Positions 50,940 to 58,645 of a stretch of 64,000 bases of DNA are shown here, piece after piece; the stretch's first letter is position 1; every line of letters starts with the position of its first letter. The position numbers were made by a program, and so were the translations under genes. A model generated the notes under the pieces. The model was given only the letters and a program-made list of their open reading frames with translations, had not been told where the DNA came from and did no database searches. The stretch comes from Streptomyces sp. NBC_00239 (GTDB lineage: Bacteria; Actinomycetota; Actinomycetes; Streptomycetales; Streptomycetaceae), in the NCBI RefSeq assembly GCF_036194065.1, contig NZ_CP108095.1:3844001-3908000 (forward strand), read 5' to 3'.

Positions 50940-52102
50940 CGGATCCCGCCCAGCAGCGGACCCAGCCGTTCCCAGCCCCGCTCGGGGGCGAAGCCGTCGG
51001 CCGCCCAGCGCAGCGCGGGCACCGTGACGACCAGGCCGACCGGGTCCCGCTCCAGTACGTGCACCTCGGCCACCCGGCGGCGCCCGGTCCGGTCCCGCGC
51101 CAGGTGCACCACCACCGACAGGGCGGCCGCCAACTGGCTGTGCAGCGCCGCCCGGTCCAGTCCGGCCGCCGTACCCAGCGCCTCCAGTCGGGCCGGCACG
51201 TGGACCGCGGCATTGGCGTGTACCGTGCCGCAGCCGCCCTCGTGGCCCGTGTTGAGGGCGGCCAGCAGGTCCGCCACCTCGGCGCCTCGCACCTCGCCGA
51301 CCACCAGCCGGTCGGGACGCATCCGCAGGGCTTGGCGGACGAGGTCGGCGAGGGTGACCAGACCCGCGCCCTCCTGGTTCGCCGGCCGTGTCTCCAGCCG
51401 CACCACGTGGGGGTGGTCGGGCCTCAGCTCCGCGGAGTCCTCGGCGAGGACGATCCGCTCGCCCGCTCCCACCAGCCCCAACAGGGCACTGAGCAAGGTG
51501 GTCTTGCCGGTGCCGGTGCCGCCGCTGATCACGAAGGACAGCCTGGCCTCGACCAGGGCGCGCAGCACGCGCTCGCCGCCCGGCGGCAGGGTCCCCGCCT
51601 CGACCAGCTCCTCCAGCGTGAACGCCCTCGGCCGCACCACCCGCAGCGACAGGCAGGCGGAACCCACGGCCACCGGCGGCAGCACCGCGTGGAGCCGGGT
51701 CCCGTCGGGCAGCCGGGCGTCCACCCAGGGCCGGGCGTCGTCGAGCCGCCGCCCGGCCACCGAGGCCAGCCGCTGCGCGAGTCGGCGCACCGCCTCCGCG
51801 TCGGCGAACCGCACCCGTGTCAGCTCCAGCCCGCCGCCGCGGTCCACCCAGACCCGGTCCGGTGCGGCCACCAGCACGTCGGTGACGGCAGGATCGGCGA
51901 GCAGCGCTTCCAGCGGGCCCGCCCCGACCAGTTCCGAGCGCAGCTCGCGGGCGGCGCCGAGCACTTCGGCATCGCCGAGCAGCCGCCCCTGGGCCCGCAG
52001 CGCGGCCGCGACCCGCGCCGGAGTCGGTTCCGCGCCGCTTTCGGCGAGCCGTTGGCGCACCGCGTCGAGCAGGCCCGCGGGGTCCAGCAGGCCGGCGCTC
52101 AT
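50936..52102 (-). CDS. TadA/CpaF-type secretion ATPase
   Basis: 388 residues from ATG 52102. N-terminal helical domain, then the GSPII_E ATPase: GGTGTGKTTLLSALLG (Walker A), IVLAEDSAELRP (Asp box), RPDRLVVGEVRGAEV (Walker B) and TGHEGGCGTVHANA (His box). It powers Flp pilus assembly. Confidence 0.93.
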   Translation of the reverse strand: MSAGLLDPAGLLDAVRQRLAESGAEPTPARVAAALRAQGRLLGDAEVLGAARELRSELVGAGPLEALLADPAVTDVLVAAPDRVWVDRGGGLELTRVRFADAEAVRRLAQRLASVAGRRLDDARPWVDARLPDGTRLHAVLPPVAVGSACLSLRVVRPRAFTLEELVEAGTLPPGGERVLRALVEARLSFVISGGTGTGKTTLLSALLGLVGAGERIVLAEDSAELRPDHPHVVRLETRPANQEGAGLVTLADLVRQALRMRPDRLVVGEVRGAEVADLLAALNTGHEGGCGTVHANAAVHVPARLEALGTAAGLDRAALHSQLAAALSVVVHLARDRTGRRRVAEVHVLERDPVGLVVTVPALRWAADGFAPERGWERLGPLLGGIR

Positions 52103-53343
52103 GCCGCACCCGCCCCGGCGCCGGCACGCGTCCAGAACTCCGTACAGAACCGGGCGAGCGGTCCGCGGGGCCGGTATCCCGGCGGCTCGCCGGCTTCCAG
52201 GGCCTCGCGCAGGCCCGGTTCCGGCGGAAGCTCCCCGGCCAGGGGCAGCTTGAGCAGTCCGGCGACGGCATCCGCGTCCAGCCCCGGGGCGTACGGGCCG
52301 CGCACGACCACCCGGAGGTCGCGGACCACCATGCCGGCGGCTCCGGCGACCCGGCTGGCGGCGGCCACCGCCCTCAGTCGGGCCGGCACCACCAGCAGGG
52401 CGAGGTCCAGCTGGGCGAGGGCCTCGCCCACGCCCTCGTCGATCCGGCGGGGCAGGTCGACGACCACGGCTCCGCCACGCCTGCGGGCAGCGGCCAGCAC
52501 GGACCGCATGGCCGCGGGCGGCACCACCACCCGGTCCCCGCGGTCCCAGCTCAGGACCCGCAGGGAGTGCAGTTCGGGCAGGGACTCTTCGAGCGCGCCG
52601 GCACCGACCCGGCCGCGCGAGGCGGCGAAGTCCGGCCACCGCATGCCTTCGACGCCTTCGCCGCCGAGCAGCACGTCCAGCCCGCCGCCGAGCGGGTCGC
52701 CGTCGATCAGCATGGTCCGCTCCCCGGCGCGGGCCGCGGCGACGGCGAGCGCGCAGGCGAGGGTGGAGGCCCCGGCGCCGCCGCTGCCGCCGATCACCCC
52801 GACGGCCAGCGCCTGGCGGCCCACTCCCTCGGCGACGTCGGCGATCCGGTCCGCCAGCCACGATTCGCTCTCGGGCAGCGTGAGCACCTCTTCGGCGCCG
52901 ATCTCGACCGCCCGCTGCCAGACCGTGGGATCGTCCTGGTCCCGGCCCACGAGGAGCACGCCGGGGCGGCGCGGCGCCCCCCGGACCCGTCCGACGGCGT
53001 CGTCGCCGACGAGCACGAGCGGCGCCAGGTCCCACCCGGACCCCGCTCCGCCTCCGCCGTCTCCACCGCCGCCTCCGCGGCCGCGTGCGGGCCCGTCTCC
53101 GGAACCGCCCCCGCCGCCGCCTCCGGATTCCGTACCGGAGCGGGCGCCCGCGCGTCCGAACGCCGTTTGCTCCGGCACCGAGTGGTGCACCCACGGCTCG
53201 GCTCCGGCGGCCGCGCAGAGCCTGAGCAGGTCGTCGAGGAGGTCCGGGTCCTCCGTGATGATCAGTGGTGCGCCCGCCCGCACCTCGGCGGCAGCCGGCC
53301 CGGTCCACTGCCCGCTCGGCTCACTCGACTTCGATCGCGACAC
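52099..53343 (-). CDS. ssd: Septum site-determining-like protein Ssd (CpaE/MinD-like)
   Basis: 414 residues from GTG 53343 with AAGGGGGCGGAG upstream. A receiver-like N-terminal part is followed by a glycine-rich linker (about 70-105), then a MinD-like domain with a deviant P-loop GGSGGAGASTLA (no Lys after Gly), IDGDPLGGGLDVLL and VVVDLPRRID. Actinobacterial Ssd heads the Tad operon and affects septation in mycobacteria. It overlaps TadA by 4 bases. The missing P-loop Lys suggests weak or absent ATPase activity. Confidence 0.88.
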   Translation of the reverse strand: MSRSKSSEPSGQWTGPAAAEVRAGAPLIITEDPDLLDDLLRLCAAAGAEPWVHHSVPEQTAFGRAGARSGTESGGGGGGGSGDGPARGRGGGGGDGGGGAGSGWDLAPLVLVGDDAVGRVRGAPRRPGVLLVGRDQDDPTVWQRAVEIGAEEVLTLPESESWLADRIADVAEGVGRQALAVGVIGGSGGAGASTLACALAVAAARAGERTMLIDGDPLGGGLDVLLGGEGVEGMRWPDFAASRGRVGAGALEESLPELHSLRVLSWDRGDRVVVPPAAMRSVLAAARRRGGAVVVDLPRRIDEGVGEALAQLDLALLVVPARLRAVAAASRVAGAAGMVVRDLRVVVRGPYAPGLDADAVAGLLKLPLAGELPPEPGLREALEAGEPPGYRPRGPLARFCTEFWTRAGAGAGAA

Positions 53344-53445
53344 GATCTCCGCCCCCTTCTCACCGCAAATCCCGAGGCCGCGGACTTCGCGGCCCGGAAT
53401 CACCGTGCAGGGATCCGGAAAAAGAAGTGGATCTTGCTCGAAATC

Positions 53446-53472
53446 TGTGGACAGTGGAGAAGCTGTGAATAA
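53446..53472 (-). promoter_or_regulatory. Two DnaA-box-like 9-mers upstream of ssd
   Basis: On the minus strand TTATTCACA (53472-53464) and CTGTCCACA (53454-53446) lie in the same direction, 18 bases apart, about 100 bases before the ssd start. Each differs by at most one base from the DnaA consensus forms TTATNCACA or TTGTCCACA. Confidence 0.45.
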
Positions 53473-53615
53473 CTCCGTCACTCTTTACGGGAGCTTCCAC
53501 TGCGCGCCGGAACGATCACGCTCTGTCACGAGTCAGACAGGGTGAGGGCGCGCGCCACAGCGGGCCGCACAAGCGGAGGAGGAGACATGCGAGCGATTTC
53601 CGGGCCTCGCAGAAG

Positions 53616-53633
53616 CGGACGAAAACGCGTCCG
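53616..53633 (-). terminator. Small hairpin downstream of 6C RNA
   Basis: CGGACG and CGTCCG are exact complements around a six-base loop that is T-rich on the minus strand. It is the next structure after the two C-loop hairpins and may be the 3' end of the small RNA. Confidence 0.45.
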
Positions 53634-53640
53634 GACATGC

Positions 53641-53711
53641 GACGACCCCCGCCGGGGGGGAGAGCGGGGGTCGTCCCCACGGTCCGACTCGGGGGGGGAG
53701 GAGCCAGACCG
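53641..53711 (-). ncRNA. 6C small RNA
   Basis: The minus strand forms two hairpins, each with a loop of eight consecutive C residues: first CGGTC/GACCG (53711-53680), then the perfect 12-base GACGACCCCCGC/GCGGGGGTCGTC (53675-53641). Two adjacent stem-loops with six or more C in the loops define the actinobacterial 6C RNA family. It lies in the 480-base gap between divergent ssd and HAD genes, in the orientation of ssd. Its function in actinobacteria is not settled. Confidence 0.85.
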
Positions 53712-53822
53712 GGTTAGCACGGTCGCGAACGATCCGTGACTTCCATGGTGTACCCGAGAGCCTTCTCAGGCAAACCCACGCGCCACACCTTACGCCGAAT
53801 GGTTGGCGCATATGCTCGGGGC

Positions 53823-54659
53823 GTGGAAAACCACTCCTTGCCCCGCACAGCCGCCTTCTTCGACCTGGACAAGACGGTCATTGCGAAGTCGAGCACACTG
53901 ACCTTCAGCAAGTCCTTCTACCAGGGCGGTCTGATCAACCGCCGCGCCGTCCTGCGCACCGCGTACACACAGTTCGTCTTCCTGGCCGGCGGCGCCGACC
54001 ACGATCAGATGGAACGGATGCGCGAGTACCTGTCCGCCCTCTGCAAGGGGTGGAACGTGCAGCAGGTGCAGGAGATCGTCGCCGAGGCACTGCACGATCT
54101 CATCGACCCGATCATCTACGACGAGGCCGCCTCGCTGATCGAGGAGCACCACACCGCCGGCCGAGACGTGGTGATCGTGTCGACCTCGGGCGCCGAAGTC
54201 GTCGAACCCATCGGCGAGATGCTGGGCGCGGACCGGGTCGTCGCCACGCGCATGGTCGTGGGCGAGGACGGCTGTTTCACCGGCGAGATCGAGTACTACG
54301 CGTACGGCCCGACGAAGGCCGAGGCCGTGCGGCAGCTGGCCGAGTCCGAGGGCTACGACCTGGCGCGCTGCTACGCGTACAGCGACTCGGCCACGGACCT
54401 CCCGATGCTGGAGGCGGTCGGCCACCCGCACGCCGTCAATCCGGACCGCGCGCTGCGCCGTGAGGCGGCGGCACGGGACTGGCCCGTTCTGGTCTTCAAC
54501 CGGCCGGTACGGCTCAAGCAGCGGCTTCCGGGGCTGTCGATGCCCGCCCGGCCCGCCCTGGTGGCGGCGGCCGCGGTGGGAGCGGCGGCGGCCACGGCGG
54601 GCCTGGTCTGGTACGCGAGCAGGCGTCGCGCGAGCGCGCTCGCCTCCGGCGCGCTCTGA
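53823..54659 (+). CDS. HAD-superfamily IB hydrolase with C-terminal membrane helix
   Basis: 278 residues from GTG 53823; earlier in-frame ATGs (53736, 53799) would add poorly supported sequence. Motif I FFDLDKT (Asp14, Asp16), motif II VSTSG, motif III with Lys in GPTKAEAVRQ, and motif IV YSDSATDLPML: a complete SerB/IB-type phosphatase. The cap is helical. Residues 243-262 (ALVAAAAVGAAAATAGLVWY) form a membrane anchor. Substrate unknown; phosphoserine- or lipid-phosphate-like substrates are possible. Confidence 0.85.
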   Translation: MENHSLPRTAAFFDLDKTVIAKSSTLTFSKSFYQGGLINRRAVLRTAYTQFVFLAGGADHDQMERMREYLSALCKGWNVQQVQEIVAEALHDLIDPIIYDEAASLIEEHHTAGRDVVIVSTSGAEVVEPIGEMLGADRVVATRMVVGEDGCFTGEIEYYAYGPTKAEAVRQLAESEGYDLARCYAYSDSATDLPMLEAVGHPHAVNPDRALRREAAARDWPVLVFNRPVRLKQRLPGLSMPARPALVAAAAVGAAAATAGLVWYASRRRASALASGAL

Positions 54660-54799
54660 CGCAGCTCCCCGCTGCCGCCCGGGCCGCCCCTCCGACCTGC
54701 ACCGACACCTCGCGCCCGATTCGTCCCGAAGCGTCCTGGAAAGTAAAGAAGTGCGGTAAGGGGTTCCGCTTACCTCGCAACGGAGGTACAAAGGATTCA

Positions 54800-55020
54800 C
54801 GGCCCGCGAGACCTAAGGACATCCGAGAGGATCATCTTAGAACGCAGCAAGGCCCCACGGACCGAAGCATGAACGCCGAGCACCCACGCGACGTCGACCC
54901 GTCGATTACGGGCCAGCCGCACCAGGCAACGGGCAAAGTCCCCGGCCTGATGGGCAACTTTCGAGGACGCTTGGTACCTGGGCGTGAATGCCAGCGGCGA
55001 CACCATGAGCAAGACGGTGT
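54800..55020. ncRNA. Candidate 6S-like RNA region in the HAD/Fic-like gap
   Basis: The 463-base gap 54660-55122 has no convincing gene. Its centre is visibly less GC-rich than neighbouring coding DNA and contains GACCCGT/ACGGGCC (near 54895-54913) as a possible apical stem. As I recall, in S. coelicolor the 6S-like small RNA scr3559 lies in the equivalent gap (next to SCO3559), and this window keeps that gene order. Strand and ends cannot be read with certainty. Two short opposing open frames (54869-55084 plus; 54797 leftward minus) lack ribosome-binding sites. Confidence 0.35.
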
Positions 55021-55122
55021 CGCCGCAACCCTTTTCCCGGCACCTGCGACTTTCCCGGCACCCACGACGCCGTGCCCCAGATAGCCCGGCCCAGATCGCC
55101 CGGCGCCCGGGCCGCCCGGACC

Positions 55123-55977
55123 TCAGGCGGCGCCGCGCTGCAGTGCTTCGCAGACCGCCGTGGACTCCCGCACCCCCAGCTCGACCGCGCGGCCGCAGTG
55201 CGCGATCCACGCCGCCATCCCCTCCGGGGTGCCGGAGGCGTAGCCATCGAGGGCGGCGACGTACGCCGCCCGGCCCAGCTCCGCGTGGCCGACCTCCGGC
55301 GGGCAGATCGCCTTCGGGTCGAGCCCGCTGCCGATCAGCACGATCCGCTCGGCCGTCCGCGCCACGAGCCCGTTGTACGTGCCGAACGGGCGCAGCGCGA
55401 GCAGTTCGCCGTGTACCACCGCGGCCGTGACCAGCGCCGGAGCCTTGCTTCCGGCCAGCAGCAGCCGCGAGAGGCCGTCCAGCCGGCCCGCCACCTCGCC
55501 GGCGTCCGGCAGTGGCAGCTCGACCAGCGGCTCGTCCACGGGCTCGCCCGCCAGCCGCGGCCGGCCGACGGTGTCTCCCACGGCGGCGCCGGCCGCCTGG
55601 CCGTCGGCAGCGCCGGCCGCGCCGCCCGCGGCGACCAGGTGCAGTCGGGCCAGCACCCGCAGCGGCGACTGCCGCCAGATGCTCAGCAGCTGTCCGGCCT
55701 CCGCCGTCATCCGCAGCGCCGCGCCGACCGTGCGCGCCTCGGCCTCGGCGCCGAAGTCGGTGCGTCGGCGGACCTCCTCCAGCGCCCAGTCGGCGCCGGA
55801 GAGCGCGGCACTGCCGCGGGCCCCGCGCAGGGCGGCCTCGGAAGTGATCTCCGCACTGCGGCGGCGCATCACGCGGTGGCCGTAGACCCGGTCCACGGCC
55901 TTGCGCATGGAATCCACGGACTCGGCCACGCCCGGCAGAGAAGCCAGAGCGGCCAGGGGATCGGCTGACGTACTCAT
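55123..55977 (-). CDS. Fic-fold protein with degenerate active site
   Basis: 284 residues from ATG 55977. The N-terminal region GSAALSGADWALEEVRRR (55-72) parallels the S-x-x-I-E-G/EEV segment of Fic proteins. Residues 196-207 read RPFGTYNGLVAR, aligning position by position with the Fic motif HPFxxGNGRxxR: the catalytic His is Arg, the first Gly is Tyr, and the first Arg is Leu, while PF, NG and the last Arg remain. So it keeps the fold but should not AMPylate. Inference by eye; homologues in Streptomyces are often labelled oxidoreductase without support. Confidence 0.7.
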   Translation of the reverse strand: MSTSADPLAALASLPGVAESVDSMRKAVDRVYGHRVMRRRSAEITSEAALRGARGSAALSGADWALEEVRRRTDFGAEAEARTVGAALRMTAEAGQLLSIWRQSPLRVLARLHLVAAGGAAGAADGQAAGAAVGDTVGRPRLAGEPVDEPLVELPLPDAGEVAGRLDGLSRLLLAGSKAPALVTAAVVHGELLALRPFGTYNGLVARTAERIVLIGSGLDPKAICPPEVGHAELGRAAYVAALDGYASGTPEGMAAWIAHCGRAVELGVRESTAVCEALQRGAA

Positions 55978-56079
55978 AGGTAGGGAGCCTACGCACCCAT
56001 AGCATCCGCCCCACCTTGGAGTGGTCTTCTTCACTCACCTCGACCACGGCGTGCAAGCAAACCACTACGCTTGGTGAAC

Positions 56080-57120
56080 ATGAAGATCGCTTTCGTGGGA
56101 AAGGGCGGCAGCGGCAAGACGACGCTGTCCTCCCTCTTCATCCGCCACCTCGCAGCCAATGAGGCCCCCGTCGTCGCGGTGGACGCCGACATCAACCAGC
56201 ACTTGGGGGCCGCGCTCGGCCTCGATCCCGAGGCCGCGGCCGCGATGCCCGCGCTCGGTGCGCACCTGCCGCTCATCAAGGACTACCTGCGCGGCTCGAA
56301 TCCCCGCATCGCCTCCGCCGAGACCATGATCAAGACGACCCCGCCCGGCACCGGTTCCCGACTGCTGCGGGTGTGCGAGGACAACCCCGTCTACGAGGCC
56401 TGCGGCCGCCGGATCGCGCTCGACGGCGGGCCGGTGCTGCTGATGGCCACCGGCCCGTTCACCGAGGCCGACCTCGGGGTGGCCTGCTACCACTCCAAGG
56501 TGGGTGCCGTGGAGCTGTGCCTGAACCACCTGGTGGACGGCCCGGACGAGTACGTCGTGGTGGACATGACGGCGGGCTCGGACTCCTTCGCCTCGGGCAT
56601 GTTCACCCGCTTCGACATGACCTTCCTGGTCGCGGAGCCGACCCTGAAGGGGGTGTCCGTCTACCGCCAGTACAAGGAGTACGCCCGGGACTTCGGGGTG
56701 CCGCTGAAGGTGGTCGGCAACAAGGTCCAGGGGCCCGACGACGTGGAGTTCCTGCGCGCCGAGGTCGGCGACGACCTGCTGGTGGCGGTCGGGCACTCGG
56801 ACTGGGTGCGGGCGATGGAGAAGGGCCGGCCGGCCGACTTCGACCTGCTGGAGGCCGGCAACCGGCTGGCGCTGCAAGCCCTGCAGGACGCCGCGGACGA
56901 CCGGTACGGGCTGCGCGACTGGGCGAAGTACACCGAGCAGATGGTGCACTTCCACCTGCGGAACGCGGAGAGCTGGGGCAACGCGAAGACCGGGGCCGAC
57001 CTGGCGGCGCAGGTGGACCCCGGCTTCGTGCTGCACGAGGAGCTGAGCGGGGAGCTCGACGGGGCGCCGGGCGCGGTCAGCCCTCCTCGTTCTCCCCGGC
57101 CTGCTCCGCAGCCTGCTTGA
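56080..57120 (+). CDS. CooC/NifH-like P-loop ATPase
   Basis: 346 residues from ATG 56080. GKGGSGKTT (7-15) is a deviant Walker A with the signature Lys of the MinD/NifH group; VVAVDADINQHLGAAL and YVVVDMTAGSD follow. CooC-type proteins load metal centres, but no Cys pair for metal is clear. The last 40 residues are Pro-rich and overlap the convergent deacetylase gene by 44 bases. Partner unknown. Confidence 0.82.
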   Translation: MKIAFVGKGGSGKTTLSSLFIRHLAANEAPVVAVDADINQHLGAALGLDPEAAAAMPALGAHLPLIKDYLRGSNPRIASAETMIKTTPPGTGSRLLRVCEDNPVYEACGRRIALDGGPVLLMATGPFTEADLGVACYHSKVGAVELCLNHLVDGPDEYVVVDMTAGSDSFASGMFTRFDMTFLVAEPTLKGVSVYRQYKEYARDFGVPLKVVGNKVQGPDDVEFLRAEVGDDLLVAVGHSDWVRAMEKGRPADFDLLEAGNRLALQALQDAADDRYGLRDWAKYTEQMVHFHLRNAESWGNAKTGADLAAQVDPGFVLHEELSGELDGAPGAVSPPRSPRPAPQPA

Positions 57121-58396
57121 CCGCGGGGGGCGCCGCGGGAGCGACGGGCCTGGCGGCCGGGCCGGCCGTCAGGAACTTCGCCCATCCCTCCTTCGGCGCC
57201 TCGCCGACGTCCAGGGTCCGCAGCCATTCGAGGGCCTTGGGGTCCTGGGCGTCGAGCCAGTCGGCGAGCTCCCGGAAGGGCACGCAGCGGACGTCCTTCT
57301 GGGTACAGACGCCCTTGATGGTCTCCTCGACGGCGCGCATGTACGTGCCGCCGTTCCAGGACTCGAAGTGGTTGCCGATGATCAGCGGTGCGCGGTTGCC
57401 CTGGTAGGCCCGGTCGAAGGCCTTCAGCAGGCCGTCGCGCATCTGGTCGCCCCAGTACCGGTGCTGGGACGGGTCGCCCTGCGAGGTCGTACCCGACTGG
57501 TTGACCATGTAGTTGTAGTCCATGCTCAGCGTCTCGAAGGCGCGGCCGGGCATGGGGACGAGCTGGAGCGGCAGGTCCCACAGCCCGGCGGTGCGCTGCG
57601 GCCACACCTGCTTGCTGATGCCGCTGGAGTCGTAGCGGAAGCCCATCTGCTTCGCGGCGAGCATGAAGTTCTTCTGGCCCTCCAGGCAGGGGGTGCGGGC
57701 GCCGATCAGCTCCTTGTCGTAGTCGAAGGGGAGCGCCTTCTCCTGGGGCAGGCCCGCGTTGGTCTTCCAGTTCTTGACGAAGGACTTGGCCTGGTTGATC
57801 TCGCTCTTCCACTCGTCGACGGACCAGGTGCCGACGCCGCCCTCGGGTCCGCAGAAGTGGCCGTTGAAGTGCGTGCCGACCTCGTTGCCCTCCAGCCAGG
57901 CGCCGCGCAGCTGGGCGGCGGTGTCCTTGATGCCTTTGAGGTCGCCGAAGCCGATGTCGGAGCGGCCGGCGCCGTGTTGGGGCGCTTCGTACAGGCTCCG
58001 CTTCTCCTCGGGCAGCATGTAGACGCCGCTGAGGAAGTAGGTCATGCGGGCGTTGTACTTCTTGCCGACCTCGCGGAAGTGCGAGAAGAGCTGCTGGCTG
58101 TCCTCGCCGGCGCCGTCCCACGAGAACACCACGAACTGCGGCGGCTTCTCGCCGGGCGCGAGCTTCCTGACCGGGGACACGTTGGGCTGGGAGCCGGTGT
58201 ACGAGGTCGAGCCGTCGCCGATCAGCCGGAGCACGCTGCCGGGCGCGGCCGGAGCGGCGGCGCCCTTGGGCAGGGTGCCGGGATTCCCCCCGGCGGGCCG
58301 CGTGGCGGGCTTCTCCGGGGTCGAACAGCCCGCCGCTGCCATGACGAGTGCCGTGACCACCAGGCCACCGGCGATCTTCTTCGAGGCGGCCATCAT
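57077..58396 (-). CDS. Secreted lipoprotein with polysaccharide-deacetylase-like domain
   Basis: 439 residues from ATG 58396 or 58393. Signal peptide with lipobox AAGC (Cys24), a Pro/Ala-rich linker (to 60), then FVVFSWDGAGED in place of the first NodB Asp motif, and GNEVGTHFNGHFCG where deacetylases have H-x-x-x-H. The divergence in the first motif (SWDGAGED instead of TFDDG) leaves activity uncertain. It should sit outside the cytoplasmic membrane and act on cell-wall polysaccharide. Confidence 0.8.
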   Translation of the reverse strand: MMAASKKIAGGLVVTALVMAAAGCSTPEKPATRPAGGNPGTLPKGAAAPAAPGSVLRLIGDGSTSYTGSQPNVSPVRKLAPGEKPPQFVVFSWDGAGEDSQQLFSHFREVGKKYNARMTYFLSGVYMLPEEKRSLYEAPQHGAGRSDIGFGDLKGIKDTAAQLRGAWLEGNEVGTHFNGHFCGPEGGVGTWSVDEWKSEINQAKSFVKNWKTNAGLPQEKALPFDYDKELIGARTPCLEGQKNFMLAAKQMGFRYDSSGISKQVWPQRTAGLWDLPLQLVPMPGRAFETLSMDYNYMVNQSGTTSQGDPSQHRYWGDQMRDGLLKAFDRAYQGNRAPLIIGNHFESWNGGTYMRAVEETIKGVCTQKDVRCVPFRELADWLDAQDPKALEWLRTLDVGEAPKEGWAKFLTAGPAARPVAPAAPPAVKQAAEQAGENEEG

Positions 58397-58645
58397 CCGC
58401 CCACCCTCTTCCTTGCAGGTCGTCCGCGTGAGTGCCGCCTACCAGGCGGGTCGCTGCAACGTCGCACGAGGGTGCGATCGGAATTGGTATGACAAGCCGT
58501 AAAAAATGCCTATTCATTCTTGAGGGTCAATTACTGCACCATTTGCCCCCATCGCCCTACCCGTTTCTTTACTCTCCATTACGATCCGTTTACCGAGTGT
58601 TGATACTCCCGCCGCTGCGCCCCCTGCCTGGAGGAGACGGGAACC

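Noticed and set aside
55123..55977. Calling the Fic-fold protein an active AMPylator
   Set aside because: The catalytic His and phosphate-binding residues of the Fic motif are replaced.
54797..56065. 422-codon minus-strand frame over the Fic-like gene and RNA gap
   Set aside because: Most of it is an Arg/Gly-rich out-of-frame reading of the Fic-like gene, and the distal part lies in a region with RNA-like structure and no start signal.
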